From: Bin80 sp964291275
GTDB taxonomy: Bacteria; Bacteroidota; Rhodothermia; Rhodothermales; Bin80
Length of the DNA stretch: 64,000 nucleotides
NCBI GenBank assembly: GCA_964291275.2
Contig: OZ219799.1
Coordinates: 186,001 to 250,000 of the forward strand
Reading direction: 5' to 3'
The notes beneath the pieces were generated by a model that did not search any database, had not been told where the DNA came from, and saw only the letters and a list, made by a program, of their open reading frames with translations. This document shows positions 25,159-35,356 of the stretch, one piece after another; within the stretch, counting starts at the first letter, position 1; each line of letters starts with the position of its first letter. The position numbers were made by a program, and so were the translations under genes.

Positions 25159-26737
25159 AAATGAGATGCCAATAAAAATTTAGGTGATCTCTGGTGGCTG
25201 GAAGCATAAGCATGGTCACGAAAACCGCTGCAGACAGGAACGGCAGCACCAGAATCCCCACGGCGCTTCCGCAGGCCTGTCCGCGTCCAAAAATTGCGCA
25301 GTCCCTGGCACTGCAAACGATACAGTATACTTTCACTGCGATCCACGTCAGTACAAGGACGATGGCTAGTTGCTCAAACTGACCGACGTTCAGGCTAGGA
25401 GCAATCATCACCATTGGTGTCAATAATACCATGGGAATGTAGGCCATGGCATTGATGACAAAAATCTGCTCCATGGACGTATTTATTGCTCGACGCGCAC
25501 CCAGTGCCCCGAACGTGGCAGACAAAAGTTGAAACATCAGGTAGGCGGCGACCATGACGAATGTTAAGAAGCCAGGACTGGAGGCTAGGTTCGCCATGCG
25601 ATCCTGGATGTATGGGTTTAGTGAAGCCGCTATAGTCTCAATCAGGCGGAGCTCTCTGAATGCCTCAATAAGTATCAGTATTGTAGCAGCAGCGAGGAGC
25701 CCCTGGACGACAACAAAAGCAAATGATGGTCCCCCCAAGAGTGCACACTCACGATACAGCGCATCTCTGTACAGAGCCCGGCCCAAAAAATATCGTCGCA
25801 GGATTTCGGAGAACCGTCTAAACCAGAAGCACAGAATGACCACAAGGAAACAGGCAGACCAGGCCAGAATCAGGCTCCAGGCAGGTTTCTGGCGAGGGTG
25901 GTTGCCCAAGTCAAACGCAAAGATGTCCTGGGTATCCGTGTAGATGCCTTGCAGAACATTGTACGCAAGTCGTTTCTGGTCCACTGCATCAATCAGCCCC
26001 CACTGGGGACCGGTATCTGCAAAATCCTGCCATCGATAAACAAAGATTACCTCCACAGTGCTTTCAAGCAGTGGCGGCAGATGATTTTCCAAGTAACGTG
26101 CCTGGGATTCGGGTGAATATTTTCGGCGTAAGCCGAGAGTTTGATCATCAACTTTTTGTCCGATACTTGCGAAGCCAATGGGTGTCGACCCCGACCAGTT
26201 TTCCAGCACTGACGTGGGAGTAAACCCTTTGCGCACATCCACTAACACGAGATCAACGTGCGGGGAACACTGATCCCGGTCCAGAAAAGCGGTTGTGTAG
26301 TATAGGGTAAGTTCGGAAGCCTCTTTGGCAAGCTGCTCAAAATATTCGCAGGCGCGTGGGGTGCTGGTGTCGCTTTTGGTTGACACGCCAAAATGCTGCG
26401 CAGACGGATGGCGCAAGCTCACCAGCGTGGCTTGCCACACCAAGCGCTTCGCATACTCCAGGGAGTCCAACAGTACATTAGTGGGTAAAAATTCGAGGGG
26501 AAAGTCCTGAAACAATTGCAATCCAAGCGTATCTGCAACGTCAAGCAGAGTGTTATCTGTGACCAGGGGCAGTCGAACCGCTTCCACACCGGCTTCATGG
26601 ATTTCCAGGAGATGCCGGACAGTGGGGGGCTCAGGTGCATCCCAAACTACGCCCCTGAGGGGCTGTGACTGGCTGTGAGCACGTTGAGTCCAGGCACATA
26701 TCAGAAGCAGGCACAGAATCACGTATGTGCGGTTCAT
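25148..26737 (-). CDS. Secreted GH-like domain fused to a polytopic (Yip1-like) membrane domain
   Basis: 529 residues. A signal peptide ends near residue 22 (CAWTQRAHSQ). Residues 25-275 resemble a glycoside-hydrolase TIM barrel of the type that opens GVVWDAPEPPTVRHLLEIHE, continuing with AVRLPLVTDNT and VIFVYRWQDFADTGPQWGLID. Then come about six membrane helices (residues 290-525) that resemble Yip1-type domains: SPGFLTFVMVAAYLMFQLLS, INTSMEQIFVINAMAYIPM. The fold calls are from pattern memory and uncertain. Its stop overlaps the convergent glycosyltransferase by 11 bases; it is 6 bases downstream of the M14 peptidase and probably cotranscribed with it. Confidence 0.55.
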   Translation of the reverse strand: MNRTYVILCLLLICAWTQRAHSQSQPLRGVVWDAPEPPTVRHLLEIHEAGVEAVRLPLVTDNTLLDVADTLGLQLFQDFPLEFLPTNVLLDSLEYAKRLVWQATLVSLRHPSAQHFGVSTKSDTSTPRACEYFEQLAKEASELTLYYTTAFLDRDQCSPHVDLVLVDVRKGFTPTSVLENWSGSTPIGFASIGQKVDDQTLGLRRKYSPESQARYLENHLPPLLESTVEVIFVYRWQDFADTGPQWGLIDAVDQKRLAYNVLQGIYTDTQDIFAFDLGNHPRQKPAWSLILAWSACFLVVILCFWFRRFSEILRRYFLGRALYRDALYRECALLGGPSFAFVVVQGLLAAATILILIEAFRELRLIETIAASLNPYIQDRMANLASSPGFLTFVMVAAYLMFQLLSATFGALGARRAINTSMEQIFVINAMAYIPMVLLTPMVMIAPSLNVGQFEQLAIVLVLTWIAVKVYCIVCSARDCAIFGRGQACGSAVGILVLPFLSAAVFVTMLMLPATRDHLNFYWHLIFRG

Positions 26738-26743
26738 GGTGGT

Positions 26744-29263
26744 TCAATACGTCGCCACACTTCGTTGCCCTGCGAGGAAAACAGCATTTGCCAGCAGGAG
26801 TCGGCCACTGTAGTAAAAGCCCCGATAGATCGGGTTATCAACGAAATAGATGACTTCGCCCCGCCCGATCGATTCCATGCCCAGAACCAGTGAGTTGCTT
26901 AGAGCGTCCAGTGCTTCGGTACCTGCGAATCCCGCGACGAGGCTGTTCTCCCTGAGCACACCGACATTCCATCCATCTTCCAGCCAGGCGTAAGCTTGGC
27001 TGCTGCCCTTCAGCGTAAAGTAGTCCTGTTCGTAGCCGAATGCCAGGGGATGTGTCGTATCCAGCTCCGTGCGAAAGATCGCTCCGGTAACATCTTCGGT
27101 GATTCCATGGCGATGGCGGTCAGCGTAGGGTCGAAGCCGTACGCTCAGTGAATCTTCGTCCTCATCATCTTCGTCCGGCTTGATTTTCAGGCCGAAGCTG
27201 TCCTTGCCCGCAAGGAAGCGGGTTGCGCTGCCGAGTGCGATCAAGCGGCCGCCCTCCCGAAGCCAGTTTTGAACCTCTTCCAGTCGGCGCTCGCTCAAGA
27301 CATCACTGTAGCTGCCGGAGGGTAATATGATCACGTCATAGCGAAACAGCGGCAGGCTCCCGAAATCATCACTATTAACCAGCGTAGTGCTGTACTCGAG
27401 TTGTTCATCAAAGAAATGCCACAGCTCCCCGAGGCTATACGAGCTGACAGCGGGCCCTGCGACGATGGCAATACGTGGCGCACGCATATAGACCACATCG
27501 CCTGAACCAAAGTCAACGCCCTCGGTGACGCGTGTTGTCTTGACTGCCTCAACATGCTGATTTGTGCGGCGGGCCGCCTGGATGACGAGGGAATCGAAGG
27601 CGGCCCCTGCTCCCTCGCGCGTCATAATGAGTGTACCCTCGTCGTAGGATTTATTGTTGATTTTGAAGGGTATTTCTGTGTAGCGCACCTTCACACCCTT
27701 CCGCATAAGTGCTGCAAGAAATCGGGCATCCTCAAAGCTTTTCCACTCGGCCAGATAAGCAACAGGACGAGATGGAAGAACGTGTGGTTCAGGGATGATG
27801 GCGGTGGGGGTCCATGTTACCTCATCCTCCATTGCATACGCTTCCAGACCGTAAACATAGGGCAGGGCCCAAGCTGTGATGTCATAGCTGAGCGAGTCTT
27901 CCAGTTCAGCCTCGGGTTCAAAAAGAACACTGGCCAGCACACCTTTTGGCTGTACAGCCGGAACAACAAGGTCGCCAGACTCAACACTTACACGTTCTGT
28001 GGAACCCGACTGATAAGCAAAGCCTGCTCCTGCACTCTCTGTGGTCGCAAACCCATAAGCAATACCGAGGAGATCCAGATGATTGGAGAGTACACGAACC
28101 TTATCCTCCTGGCCTGAGTGGCGAACAACATAGGCAGCATGTGCTCCATTTGGTCGGGATGCAGCATTCCGGAAATATTCGCCAAACTCGGTTGTGATAC
28201 GGTCCCGCTGGTTTGCAGCAACCTCAATGGTAGACAGACTGGTCGTATAGTGATGTTCAATACGATCGGAGAGTGTCAGCGTATCTCCCTCAGCCGTAGT
28301 GATACCAAGGCCGGCACGTCCTGAGCCAGCCTGCTCATAGGTCATCCCAATTGCTCCATTGAACGTGGGCCACGTATCACCATAACCCGGATAAAAGAGG
28401 TCGAAAACTTGCCCCGTGAAGAACAGCCAGCCCTCTTCGTCAAAATAGCGAGCATGATTGGTGCCTATGATATCCTGAAGCTCACGCTGCCATGGCGTGA
28501 CATACGCATGGTAGGGCACCGCCGCCGGAGCAAAAAAATAGGGGCTGTTCACGCCCTGCTCATGAAAATCCACATGAATATGAGGCATCCACAGATTATA
28601 GTGTGGAAGGCGCTGGCGCGTTTCGATTTGTGTTCCCCAGGCCCAATCCCGGTTCAGGTCGAAATAATAGTGATTGGTTCTTCCCCCTGGCCAAGGTTCT
28701 GAGTGCTCACGGGCTTCCCCGCGTACGTTATGTACGCGCCCCCGTGTTTGGCGGTAGAACTGGACATAGCGGGTACGCCCATCCGGGTTAATGCACGGAT
28801 CAATTATGACGACGGTATTTTCGAGCCACGTCTGTACGTTGGTATCCGTACTGCTTGCCAGCGTATGAATTACTGCCAACGCAGCTTCCGTGCTCACAGA
28901 TTCATTACCGTGAACATTATAGCTGAGCCAAACGAGAGCTGGGATGTCTTCTGCAGGAGTTCCTTCCAGGAAGCCGGCCCGCTGAAGGTTGGCAGTACGG
29001 ATTTCCTCCAGTCTTGCCATATTATCGGGCGAAGAGATGATCAGGTACTGCAACACACGGCCCTCATAGGTATGACCGTACTCGATGCGATCCACGTTCC
29101 CAGCGGTTTCCACAACGTGGCGGACGTAGTCGGTTACGCGGTGATGAGGTGTAAAATGTTCACCGAGCTCATAGCCAAGGAAATCGGCAGGGCTGCGGAG
29201 CTGTGCTTCTGCACTGTGAGTGAAAGGAATAAGTAACAGGAAGCAAAGGAGGTAGCGTTTCAT
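26744..29263 (-). CDS. M14-family zinc carboxypeptidase, secreted, large
   Basis: 839 residues with a signal peptide ending HSAEAQ. The peptidase M14 domain comprises residues about 35-340: the first zinc motif HGNESVSTEAAL (HxxE), then IDPCINPDGRTRYVQFYR with the substrate Arg, DLNRDWAWGTQ, and DFHEQG with the third zinc ligand. The C-terminal 450 residues include a region like a class I glutamine amidotransferase-type beta sandwich (YDVIILPSGSYSDVLSERR, WLREGGRLIALGSATRF). Bacteroidota and Rhodothermota carry many such long M14 proteins. It is 2 bases downstream of recJ. Confidence 0.92.
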   Translation of the reverse strand: MKRYLLCFLLLIPFTHSAEAQLRSPADFLGYELGEHFTPHHRVTDYVRHVVETAGNVDRIEYGHTYEGRVLQYLIISSPDNMARLEEIRTANLQRAGFLEGTPAEDIPALVWLSYNVHGNESVSTEAALAVIHTLASSTDTNVQTWLENTVVIIDPCINPDGRTRYVQFYRQTRGRVHNVRGEAREHSEPWPGGRTNHYYFDLNRDWAWGTQIETRQRLPHYNLWMPHIHVDFHEQGVNSPYFFAPAAVPYHAYVTPWQRELQDIIGTNHARYFDEEGWLFFTGQVFDLFYPGYGDTWPTFNGAIGMTYEQAGSGRAGLGITTAEGDTLTLSDRIEHHYTTSLSTIEVAANQRDRITTEFGEYFRNAASRPNGAHAAYVVRHSGQEDKVRVLSNHLDLLGIAYGFATTESAGAGFAYQSGSTERVSVESGDLVVPAVQPKGVLASVLFEPEAELEDSLSYDITAWALPYVYGLEAYAMEDEVTWTPTAIIPEPHVLPSRPVAYLAEWKSFEDARFLAALMRKGVKVRYTEIPFKINNKSYDEGTLIMTREGAGAAFDSLVIQAARRTNQHVEAVKTTRVTEGVDFGSGDVVYMRAPRIAIVAGPAVSSYSLGELWHFFDEQLEYSTTLVNSDDFGSLPLFRYDVIILPSGSYSDVLSERRLEEVQNWLREGGRLIALGSATRFLAGKDSFGLKIKPDEDDEDEDSLSVRLRPYADRHRHGITEDVTGAIFRTELDTTHPLAFGYEQDYFTLKGSSQAYAWLEDGWNVGVLRENSLVAGFAGTEALDALSNSLVLGMESIGRGEVIYFVDNPIYRGFYYSGRLLLANAVFLAGQRSVATY

Positions 29264-29265
29264 GA

Positions 29266-31008
29266 TCAGTTATTCTTCGAGAGATGTTCACGTAGTGCCT
29301 CGATGCGAAGTTGTGTGGTTACTCTGCCGTTCCATCTGTTCTCCTCCACGTAGCATAATATATCCAGACCAGTCTGTTGTGCATGGGCTTTCTCGGCGAT
29401 GGCATGATGTCGGCCCTGCCAGAAGCCGATGGCATCCATGGTCACATGAGACTGTGGATCTTTCAAGGTCATTTTCAGGTGCTGTCCTCTGCTGAGCAGG
29501 CGGACCGATACAGGCCGCAGGCCCTCCATAAAGAAGAGTGGGGCTTCATTCCCTTTGCCGAAGGGCTGACAGGATTTGAGCACACGTTCAAATTTCCCTG
29601 GGATCGTGGCCAGGCTCAACTGAGAATCGTACTCCAACTGCGGTTCGACCACCAGTCTGCCGGCTTGGGAGAGTACCTCGGCATTCAGTTGTTCTCTGAA
29701 AAGGAGGAGATCTTCTTCTTTCAAGGTAACTCCGGCTGCCTTTGCGTGGCCTCCGAATCGGATCAACATATCCTTACAGCCTGTTATGGCATTGAGAATA
29801 TGAATATCGCCATGTGTACGAACACTGCCAAACACTTCTTTGCCGTCCGAGCCTGGAACGTCGGTGAGCATTACGGCTGGTCGTCCAAATTCCCTGACTA
29901 TTTGTGATGCTGCCGGGCCTAGGATGCCTGGATGCCAGTCTGGATGGTGGAGTACGAGCGCGCTCGTGTGAGATCCAGCCAGTTGTGTTTGCGCAAGCTT
30001 CTTTGCGACTGGACGTAGCCGTGCTGCCAGTTTTTTTCTGTCTACGTTGAGTTCATTGAGCCGCTTGGCATAAGCCATGGCTTCGCTCTCCGATTCGACC
30101 ATTAGCAGCGCGAGCGCCTCATCTGCATGGGCGAGTCGGCCCGCAGCGTTCAGGCGGGGGCCGAGCTGCATAGCGATATCGCCAGCCGTCAGGTGTTCTT
30201 GATCGCAGCCGGCAACGGATGAGAGTGCTCGGAGACCTAGGCGTGGCGCGGCACGTAGCTTTTTTAATCCCTCACGTACCAGGATGCGGTTCTCGTCCAC
30301 CAAAGGCATGATATCGCATACTGTGGAGATCGCCACGAGATCAAGGTATTCGTCCGCCAAATGGGCAGGTTGATCAAGCTCTTCCAGCGTAACCTGAATC
30401 AGCTTATAGGCAAGAGCACAGGCGGACACATCTTTCAGGGGGTAATCGCAACCTTTCCGGTTGGGATTTACGTGCGCGCAGCAGAACGGATTATTACCCT
30501 CGTTCTGATGGTGGTCACAGATGACGAGATCTATGCCGGCCTCTTTTGCCAATGCTGCCGTTTCCTCATCGTTGGTGCCGCAATCCACGACAATGATCAG
30601 TGTGCTTTCCCGAGAACACGCAAGCTCAATACCACTCGCATGAAAGCCGTGATTCTCTTCCTGGCGATGAGGGATATACGATGACGTCGTAAGCCCATGG
30701 GATCGCAGGAAATGCACGACTAGGGCAGTGGAAGTGACGCCATCCGCGTCAAAATCTCCATAGACAAGCACATTTTCCTTCGTTTTAATAGCCTGTGCGA
30801 TACGCCGAGCAGCAACGTCAATGTTAGCCAACAGATGCGGATCGTGCAAGGAAGCCTGAGTTGCCCGGAAATAGTGTTGTGCGGCATCCAATGAATCGAC
30901 ACCCCGCAGTATCAGGAAGCGTGTCAGTGGTTTCGGCAGTGAGTTCAGATCATCGCTGAGTGCCTGCACGACAGTTTCATCCCCTATGGGACGCTCGATC
31001 CACAGCAT
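29266..31008 (-). CDS. recJ: Single-stranded-DNA-specific exonuclease RecJ
   Basis: 580 residues. The DHH phosphoesterase motifs are GDFDADGVTSTALVVH (motif I), VVDCGTNDEE, CDHHQNE (DHH) and NPNRKGCDYP. The DHHA1 RNA/DNA-binding motif RFGGHAKAAGVTL follows near residue 420, and an OB-like C-terminal domain completes the standard RecJ layout. It degrades ssDNA 5'-3' in recombination and mismatch repair. It is followed closely by the M14 peptidase gene, an unrelated product on the same strand. Confidence 0.96.
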   Translation of the reverse strand: MLWIERPIGDETVVQALSDDLNSLPKPLTRFLILRGVDSLDAAQHYFRATQASLHDPHLLANIDVAARRIAQAIKTKENVLVYGDFDADGVTSTALVVHFLRSHGLTTSSYIPHRQEENHGFHASGIELACSRESTLIIVVDCGTNDEETAALAKEAGIDLVICDHHQNEGNNPFCCAHVNPNRKGCDYPLKDVSACALAYKLIQVTLEELDQPAHLADEYLDLVAISTVCDIMPLVDENRILVREGLKKLRAAPRLGLRALSSVAGCDQEHLTAGDIAMQLGPRLNAAGRLAHADEALALLMVESESEAMAYAKRLNELNVDRKKLAARLRPVAKKLAQTQLAGSHTSALVLHHPDWHPGILGPAASQIVREFGRPAVMLTDVPGSDGKEVFGSVRTHGDIHILNAITGCKDMLIRFGGHAKAAGVTLKEEDLLLFREQLNAEVLSQAGRLVVEPQLEYDSQLSLATIPGKFERVLKSCQPFGKGNEAPLFFMEGLRPVSVRLLSRGQHLKMTLKDPQSHVTMDAIGFWQGRHHAIAEKAHAQQTGLDILCYVEENRWNGRVTTQLRIEALREHLSKNN

Positions 31009-31233
31009 TTTTGTCGTAATATCCTAAGCTTAAAGTCGCAATATACATCCAGTTTGGCAGGTGTCCGGGAGATTTTGCAATAGACACAGTCCCTGCAGCT
31101 CGCGAAGCGGCCATTCAGGGGCTGATAGCGCCTTTCCTAGCCTCACCTGATAGATACTCAGCCCTATCCATTGCTCACTTGATAGATCCAGCAACGGCTC
31201 TGCAATACGCTGCTGAGTAAGTATGATTCAACT

Positions 31234-31635
31234 TCACCGTACGATTGACACGGTCGAAGCAGTCAAGATGGCGGCGGCTGTTTGCTCTCTGTACTTGTGT
31301 GATTGCCGGATAGACAGTTCCCGCGACTTGCTGTGACCGCCGGGAAATAATTGGTACTCAATATCTTGATGTGTACTAACATCATCAAAACTACCACTCC
31401 ACGTCCATTTCTTCCCAGATATAATCTCGGAGTATGGCTGATTATAGCAACTCAAACTCAGCCATTGTTCTAGCACAACTTGTGCCCTCAAGAGGTTTGA
31501 TTCACTTTCCGTAAGCTGGTGTTGTGATTTGCCGATGTCTTTTCGGTATAATTCGTTCACCTTCGCTGTGGGCTTGCGCTGCACTTGTGCGACGATGATT
31601 GCAGATCCGAGTAGCCGGGTATACTTCATCCACAA
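31234..31635 (-). CDS. Hypothetical protein downstream of cas6
   Basis: About 133 residues from a TTG codon at 31635, or 131 from the ATG at 31629 (MKYTRLLGSAIIVAQ). I do not recognise it. It is largely polar with helical segments (NLLRAQVVLEQWLSLSCYN) and a His/Arg-rich C-terminal third. It lies 81 bases downstream of cas6 on the same strand, with an out-of-frame open stretch just before it that reads YRFEQVVREVIPFFQ, so it may be a frameshifted remnant of a longer gene. Being next to cas6 it could be an accessory protein. Confidence 0.35.
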   Translation of the reverse strand: MWMKYTRLLGSAIIVAQVQRKPTAKVNELYRKDIGKSQHQLTESESNLLRAQVVLEQWLSLSCYNQPYSEIISGKKWTWSGSFDDVSTHQDIEYQLFPGGHSKSRELSIRQSHKYREQTAAAILTASTVSIVR

Positions 31636-31716
31636 TTCGTTTGAAAAAAGGGATAACTTCTCTCACAACTTGTTCAAACCTGTACTGTTGCCTTCATAAT
31701 TCAAGAGGGAAGCGAC

Positions 31717-32772
31717 TCACGCACTCAGCCTCTGATAAGGCAAGATCCGAGTTTGGCCCATTCCGAACACAGTACCTTTCCCAAGATGGCACCATTGTGC
31801 CGCTGCAAGAAGGGGCCAAAGGAAACCTGGACCATTGACCAATGAAACCGCCCCCGTAACGCCAAAGAGTTTGACTTCTCGCTGCTGCGCAGCAGACCAT
31901 CGCACAAGATTGCATTGTTCGCCAACCCATGGTTGCGCCGATGTCTGGTTTGCTACGGATCTTGCAGCTCGCATCAGATCTCTGTACACGGCACTACGCG
32001 GCATGCCAGCCAATCCGGCAATTCTTCGCAACGAAGCTGTAATCAAGTCTGTGAATCCAGGTGATGTAATCAACTGGCCTCGTTTAATTAATCTGACTGG
32101 TACATCAAATCTCAAGAGGCACGGAACAGAACCCGGATCACCAGGCAGAGGCCACTTGACGTCTCCCAAGGTCCACGAATTCCATCCAGTCGGCCTGTTA
32201 TCCTGCGTCAAGGACTTGCGCCGGCGAATACGGAAGGGCTCTCGATTCGACCCGAGTCCCATTACGCACGCCATCTCCCAAGCCTTCCACAAAGTCCGCT
32301 CGTGACGTTGATCCACATTGAAAAGAATCCAGTCAAGTGCTGGAGCTGTGTCAGGATCGGGAGGTGCAGGGCGCACAATATAGCGAGGTAAATTGTGGCC
32401 ATGCTGATTCGAACCTGCAAAAACCTGATCATAGAGACTGCGGTCCAGATGCCTGAGCGCACGTCCCCAGACGCCACGAATCATCGGTGTCGTGGCGTGG
32501 GTATGTGGCGTGCGCAAGAGCAGCCGCCACGCACTTACCGTAACCTTGTCCAGCAGTTGTTGGAGCTGCTCTTGTAGTTTAGGGAACGAGTCATTCTCAA
32601 GATGATGCATACACAGCTGATCAAACATATTTGTGTAAAAAATAGCACTTTGGTCATTCTGTTGGCATGCGTTTAGCAAGGCTGGCAAGATCTGGGAAAT
32701 GGTGCATAATGAATTGACAGTTTGTCTTTTCGAATTCAACTTCGTACCTTGATGCGGCTTGTTTCCACCCAA
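31717..32772 (-). CDS. cas6: CRISPR repeat endoribonuclease Cas6 (RAMP)
   Basis: Up to 351 residues; the true start may be downstream (Met at 32628 is an alternative), since the family core begins around VSAWRLLLRTPHTHATTP. The core has TPMIRGVWGRALRHL and, near the C-terminus, the glycine-rich RAMP loop HLGKGTVFGMGQTRIL. It would cut the repeat transcript at the base of the CCCC-GGGG hairpin, leaving the 8-base tag ATTGCGAC on crRNAs. It is divergent from cmr2 with about 22 bases between, so both promoters overlap the coding starts or lie inside them. Confidence 0.82.
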   Translation of the reverse strand: MGGNKPHQGTKLNSKRQTVNSLCTISQILPALLNACQQNDQSAIFYTNMFDQLCMHHLENDSFPKLQEQLQQLLDKVTVSAWRLLLRTPHTHATTPMIRGVWGRALRHLDRSLYDQVFAGSNQHGHNLPRYIVRPAPPDPDTAPALDWILFNVDQRHERTLWKAWEMACVMGLGSNREPFRIRRRKSLTQDNRPTGWNSWTLGDVKWPLPGDPGSVPCLLRFDVPVRLIKRGQLITSPGFTDLITASLRRIAGLAGMPRSAVYRDLMRAARSVANQTSAQPWVGEQCNLVRWSAAQQREVKLFGVTGAVSLVNGPGFLWPLLAAAQWCHLGKGTVFGMGQTRILPYQRLSA

Positions 32773-32794
32773 CTGAACATCTTATTCAGCCCGT

Positions 32795-35356
32795 ATGGAC
32801 TGCACTGAGGAAACGGCAATCTGTGAAACCGACTGGCGGCGCGTGCTTCAGGCTTGGATGCACGATCCGGTTGACAAGGCTCTGTCGATTCGTGGCCACA
32901 CGGAGCGTGCGAAATTTTTCTTGTCAGCAGCCTTGGACGGGGAGCAAAACGTTTTCGACTTGGAGAGATCGTCAAAGCCTGCCGACATTATCGCATCCGT
33001 GGCAGAGCGGATGCCCATGCCTAATGCCGGGCGAGATGGAGAACGTGCTGTAGGTACAATTGATGGTCCGCTGCAGATATTCCATCCAGTCAGTGCTCAG
33101 CCGGATGAACTCAACATTCCGAATGTGTCCGAGGACGAAGTATCGGACGTGATCAAGAATATTGTGTGTGGTTTACCGATGGATCCTCGCTTGCGCTTTC
33201 TGGCACTTTGGCGACTTCTGCCGAGGCATCTATGCCAAAATTTTGGGCTGGATTTTACGCGATTGCCGGCGGATACGCGGGTACCGGACCATTCTCTAAT
33301 ACAGCACGTAGACATCACAAGCGGAATTCAAGCAGCTAGCCAATTCGGACGTGATGGCTGGGCAATTCTTTCGGTTACGCTTGGTCCCGTCCAGTCGTTC
33401 ATTGAAGCCGCAAGGAGTGTGCGGGATTTATGGTCAGGAAGTGCGCTGCTTTCCTGGTTGATTTTCCAGGGAATCCGCCCCATTATCAGGGACTTGGGCC
33501 CTACGGTAATGGTGTTTCCAGCACCACGCGGGAACCCGCTGGTTGACTTGTGGCTACGAAATATTCCGTGCCTTAGGCCCCTCGTACCAGAACCATCATC
33601 CCAAGCGCGCCGGGCCCCTTCCCTCCCAAACAGATTTGTAGCACTGGTGCCGAATGGCAAAGATGGCACTATCGCATCTGCCTTTGCAAACGCTAGCCGA
33701 ACGGGCATCTGCACGGCCTGGAAACGTCTGGCAGACCAAATCCGCGATCATTTAAACCCCGTGTTCTCGAGTCTGGATTCTGGGTGGGCCAAACACTGGG
33801 ATTCCCAAATCGGCAGTTTCTTTGAAGTGACCACTTCAATTTGTCCGGTGAAAGATTTGGATGAACCAACAATGGCGTCTCTGATTGGCGGTAAACAGAA
33901 CTTTGGAGAAGTGTGGGGCGATGCTCGAAAAGTTCGCAGTTTGCACGAAGACATTCGCTTGGCGCATAAACCCAGATACAAACAACATAAGGCCGGTCAG
34001 TGGCAGGCGCAACTGGAAGTCTCCGCACGTATTGCCGAGGCGCAACGGTCCATTCGACATGTACCGCAGGTTCCGGCGGTACGACCTGCCGGCCCCAAGT
34101 GCAGCCTGCTGGGAACCTATGAGCAAATGGGACCTGCTGGCCTGCAGGATTCAGCTAAATTCTGGCGTGCCGCATGGGAGAGTGGTATTGAACTTCGAAA
34201 GCGAGAACGATTCTGCGCAGTTGCGCTGTGCAAGCGTTTTGCGCCCAAGCAATTCCTCCGCTACGAATTGGATTTATGCGAGTCAGACTTGCGATTTCCT
34301 GATACGGCAAAAATCGCAGCCAGCGAATGGCTCCAGCGGGTTGACTTCAAGGTCAAAAACGGACAATGGCTTCATCAGCGCCAGCGTTGTGAAGACGACG
34401 AATCAGTGCCGCCCGATCTTTGGAAAAAGATCAACAATACAAAGAAACCACATGCGCATGGCAGCCCTCCATCCTATTACGCCATCTTAGCAATGGACGC
34501 AGACGATATGGGCCGGTGGCTGAAGGGCGAGAGGGCCCCATGTGTTAAAGAAATAATTCATCCTAAACTGCGAGAATACTTTAAACAGCGGAACGCCGAA
34601 GGTCTTGAAGCAAAACGTCCGGTAGGACCCGCATTGCACGGGGCTATCAGCGAAGCACTAAATAATTTTGCCAGCTTTAGTGCACCAAGTATAGTCGAAG
34701 ATCATTGTGGAACGCTAATTTACTCAGGCGGCGACGATGTTCTTGCGCTTTTGCCAGCCCGCAGTGCAATTCGGTGTGCACTCGCTCTGCGAAAAGCGTT
34801 CTGTGGTCAAAACGGTAGCGTTGACGGCTGGGCCAAGCATGAGGACAAACATGTACTGGCCATGGGGAATAGGGCCACACTTTCGGCAGGCATAGCATTT
34901 GTCCACTTTAAGGAGGATTTGCGTGGTGCTTTGCGGGCGGCTCGTGAAGCAGAAAAGAGAGCAAAGGATAAGGGCAGGAATCGCCTGACCCTGAAATTTA
35001 TGCGGCGTTCGGGGGAACGCCCAAGTTGTGATCTTCCCTGGGAACTTGCATGCTGGTTTCAGGAGGCCATTGAAGCGTTCCGTCATGGGGTATCTGATCG
35101 GTGGATCTACCATTTGCGGCGTGAAGAGCCTGTACTTTCCAAGTTACCTTTCGAAGCCATGGATGCCGAAATTAGACGCCTGATCAAAAGACCCGAAGCA
35201 ATGGACGATGGAAAAGCACCTGCTGATGCCATGCCGATTGACTGCTGGTGGTCACACTTTACAGACCATGCCGAGGATTACGGCCAACGGTTAAAGCACT
35301 TTATACATCTGTGCTTGGGGGCTTCATTCATAGCCCGTGGATTTGATGGCAGATAA
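32795..35356 (+). CDS. cmr2: Type III-B Cas10 (Cmr2)
   Basis: 853 residues. An HD-nuclease motif HDPVDK begins at residue 23. The first palm domain has LAMDADDMGRWLKGE near 567, and the second carries YSGGDDVLALLP with GGDD at about 645-648, the cyclase active site that makes cyclic oligoadenylates from ATP on target RNA binding. VTLGPVQSFIEAARSVRDLW and WSGSALLSWLIFQG are typical of the Cmr2 N-terminal region. Length fits. Both effector activities (HD DNase, cyclase) look intact. cmr3 overlaps its end by 11 bases. Confidence 0.95.
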   Translation: MDCTEETAICETDWRRVLQAWMHDPVDKALSIRGHTERAKFFLSAALDGEQNVFDLERSSKPADIIASVAERMPMPNAGRDGERAVGTIDGPLQIFHPVSAQPDELNIPNVSEDEVSDVIKNIVCGLPMDPRLRFLALWRLLPRHLCQNFGLDFTRLPADTRVPDHSLIQHVDITSGIQAASQFGRDGWAILSVTLGPVQSFIEAARSVRDLWSGSALLSWLIFQGIRPIIRDLGPTVMVFPAPRGNPLVDLWLRNIPCLRPLVPEPSSQARRAPSLPNRFVALVPNGKDGTIASAFANASRTGICTAWKRLADQIRDHLNPVFSSLDSGWAKHWDSQIGSFFEVTTSICPVKDLDEPTMASLIGGKQNFGEVWGDARKVRSLHEDIRLAHKPRYKQHKAGQWQAQLEVSARIAEAQRSIRHVPQVPAVRPAGPKCSLLGTYEQMGPAGLQDSAKFWRAAWESGIELRKRERFCAVALCKRFAPKQFLRYELDLCESDLRFPDTAKIAASEWLQRVDFKVKNGQWLHQRQRCEDDESVPPDLWKKINNTKKPHAHGSPPSYYAILAMDADDMGRWLKGERAPCVKEIIHPKLREYFKQRNAEGLEAKRPVGPALHGAISEALNNFASFSAPSIVEDHCGTLIYSGGDDVLALLPARSAIRCALALRKAFCGQNGSVDGWAKHEDKHVLAMGNRATLSAGIAFVHFKEDLRGALRAAREAEKRAKDKGRNRLTLKFMRRSGERPSCDLPWELACWFQEAIEAFRHGVSDRWIYHLRREEPVLSKLPFEAMDAEIRRLIKRPEAMDDGKAPADAMPIDCWWSHFTDHAEDYGQRLKHFIHLCLGASFIARGFDGR

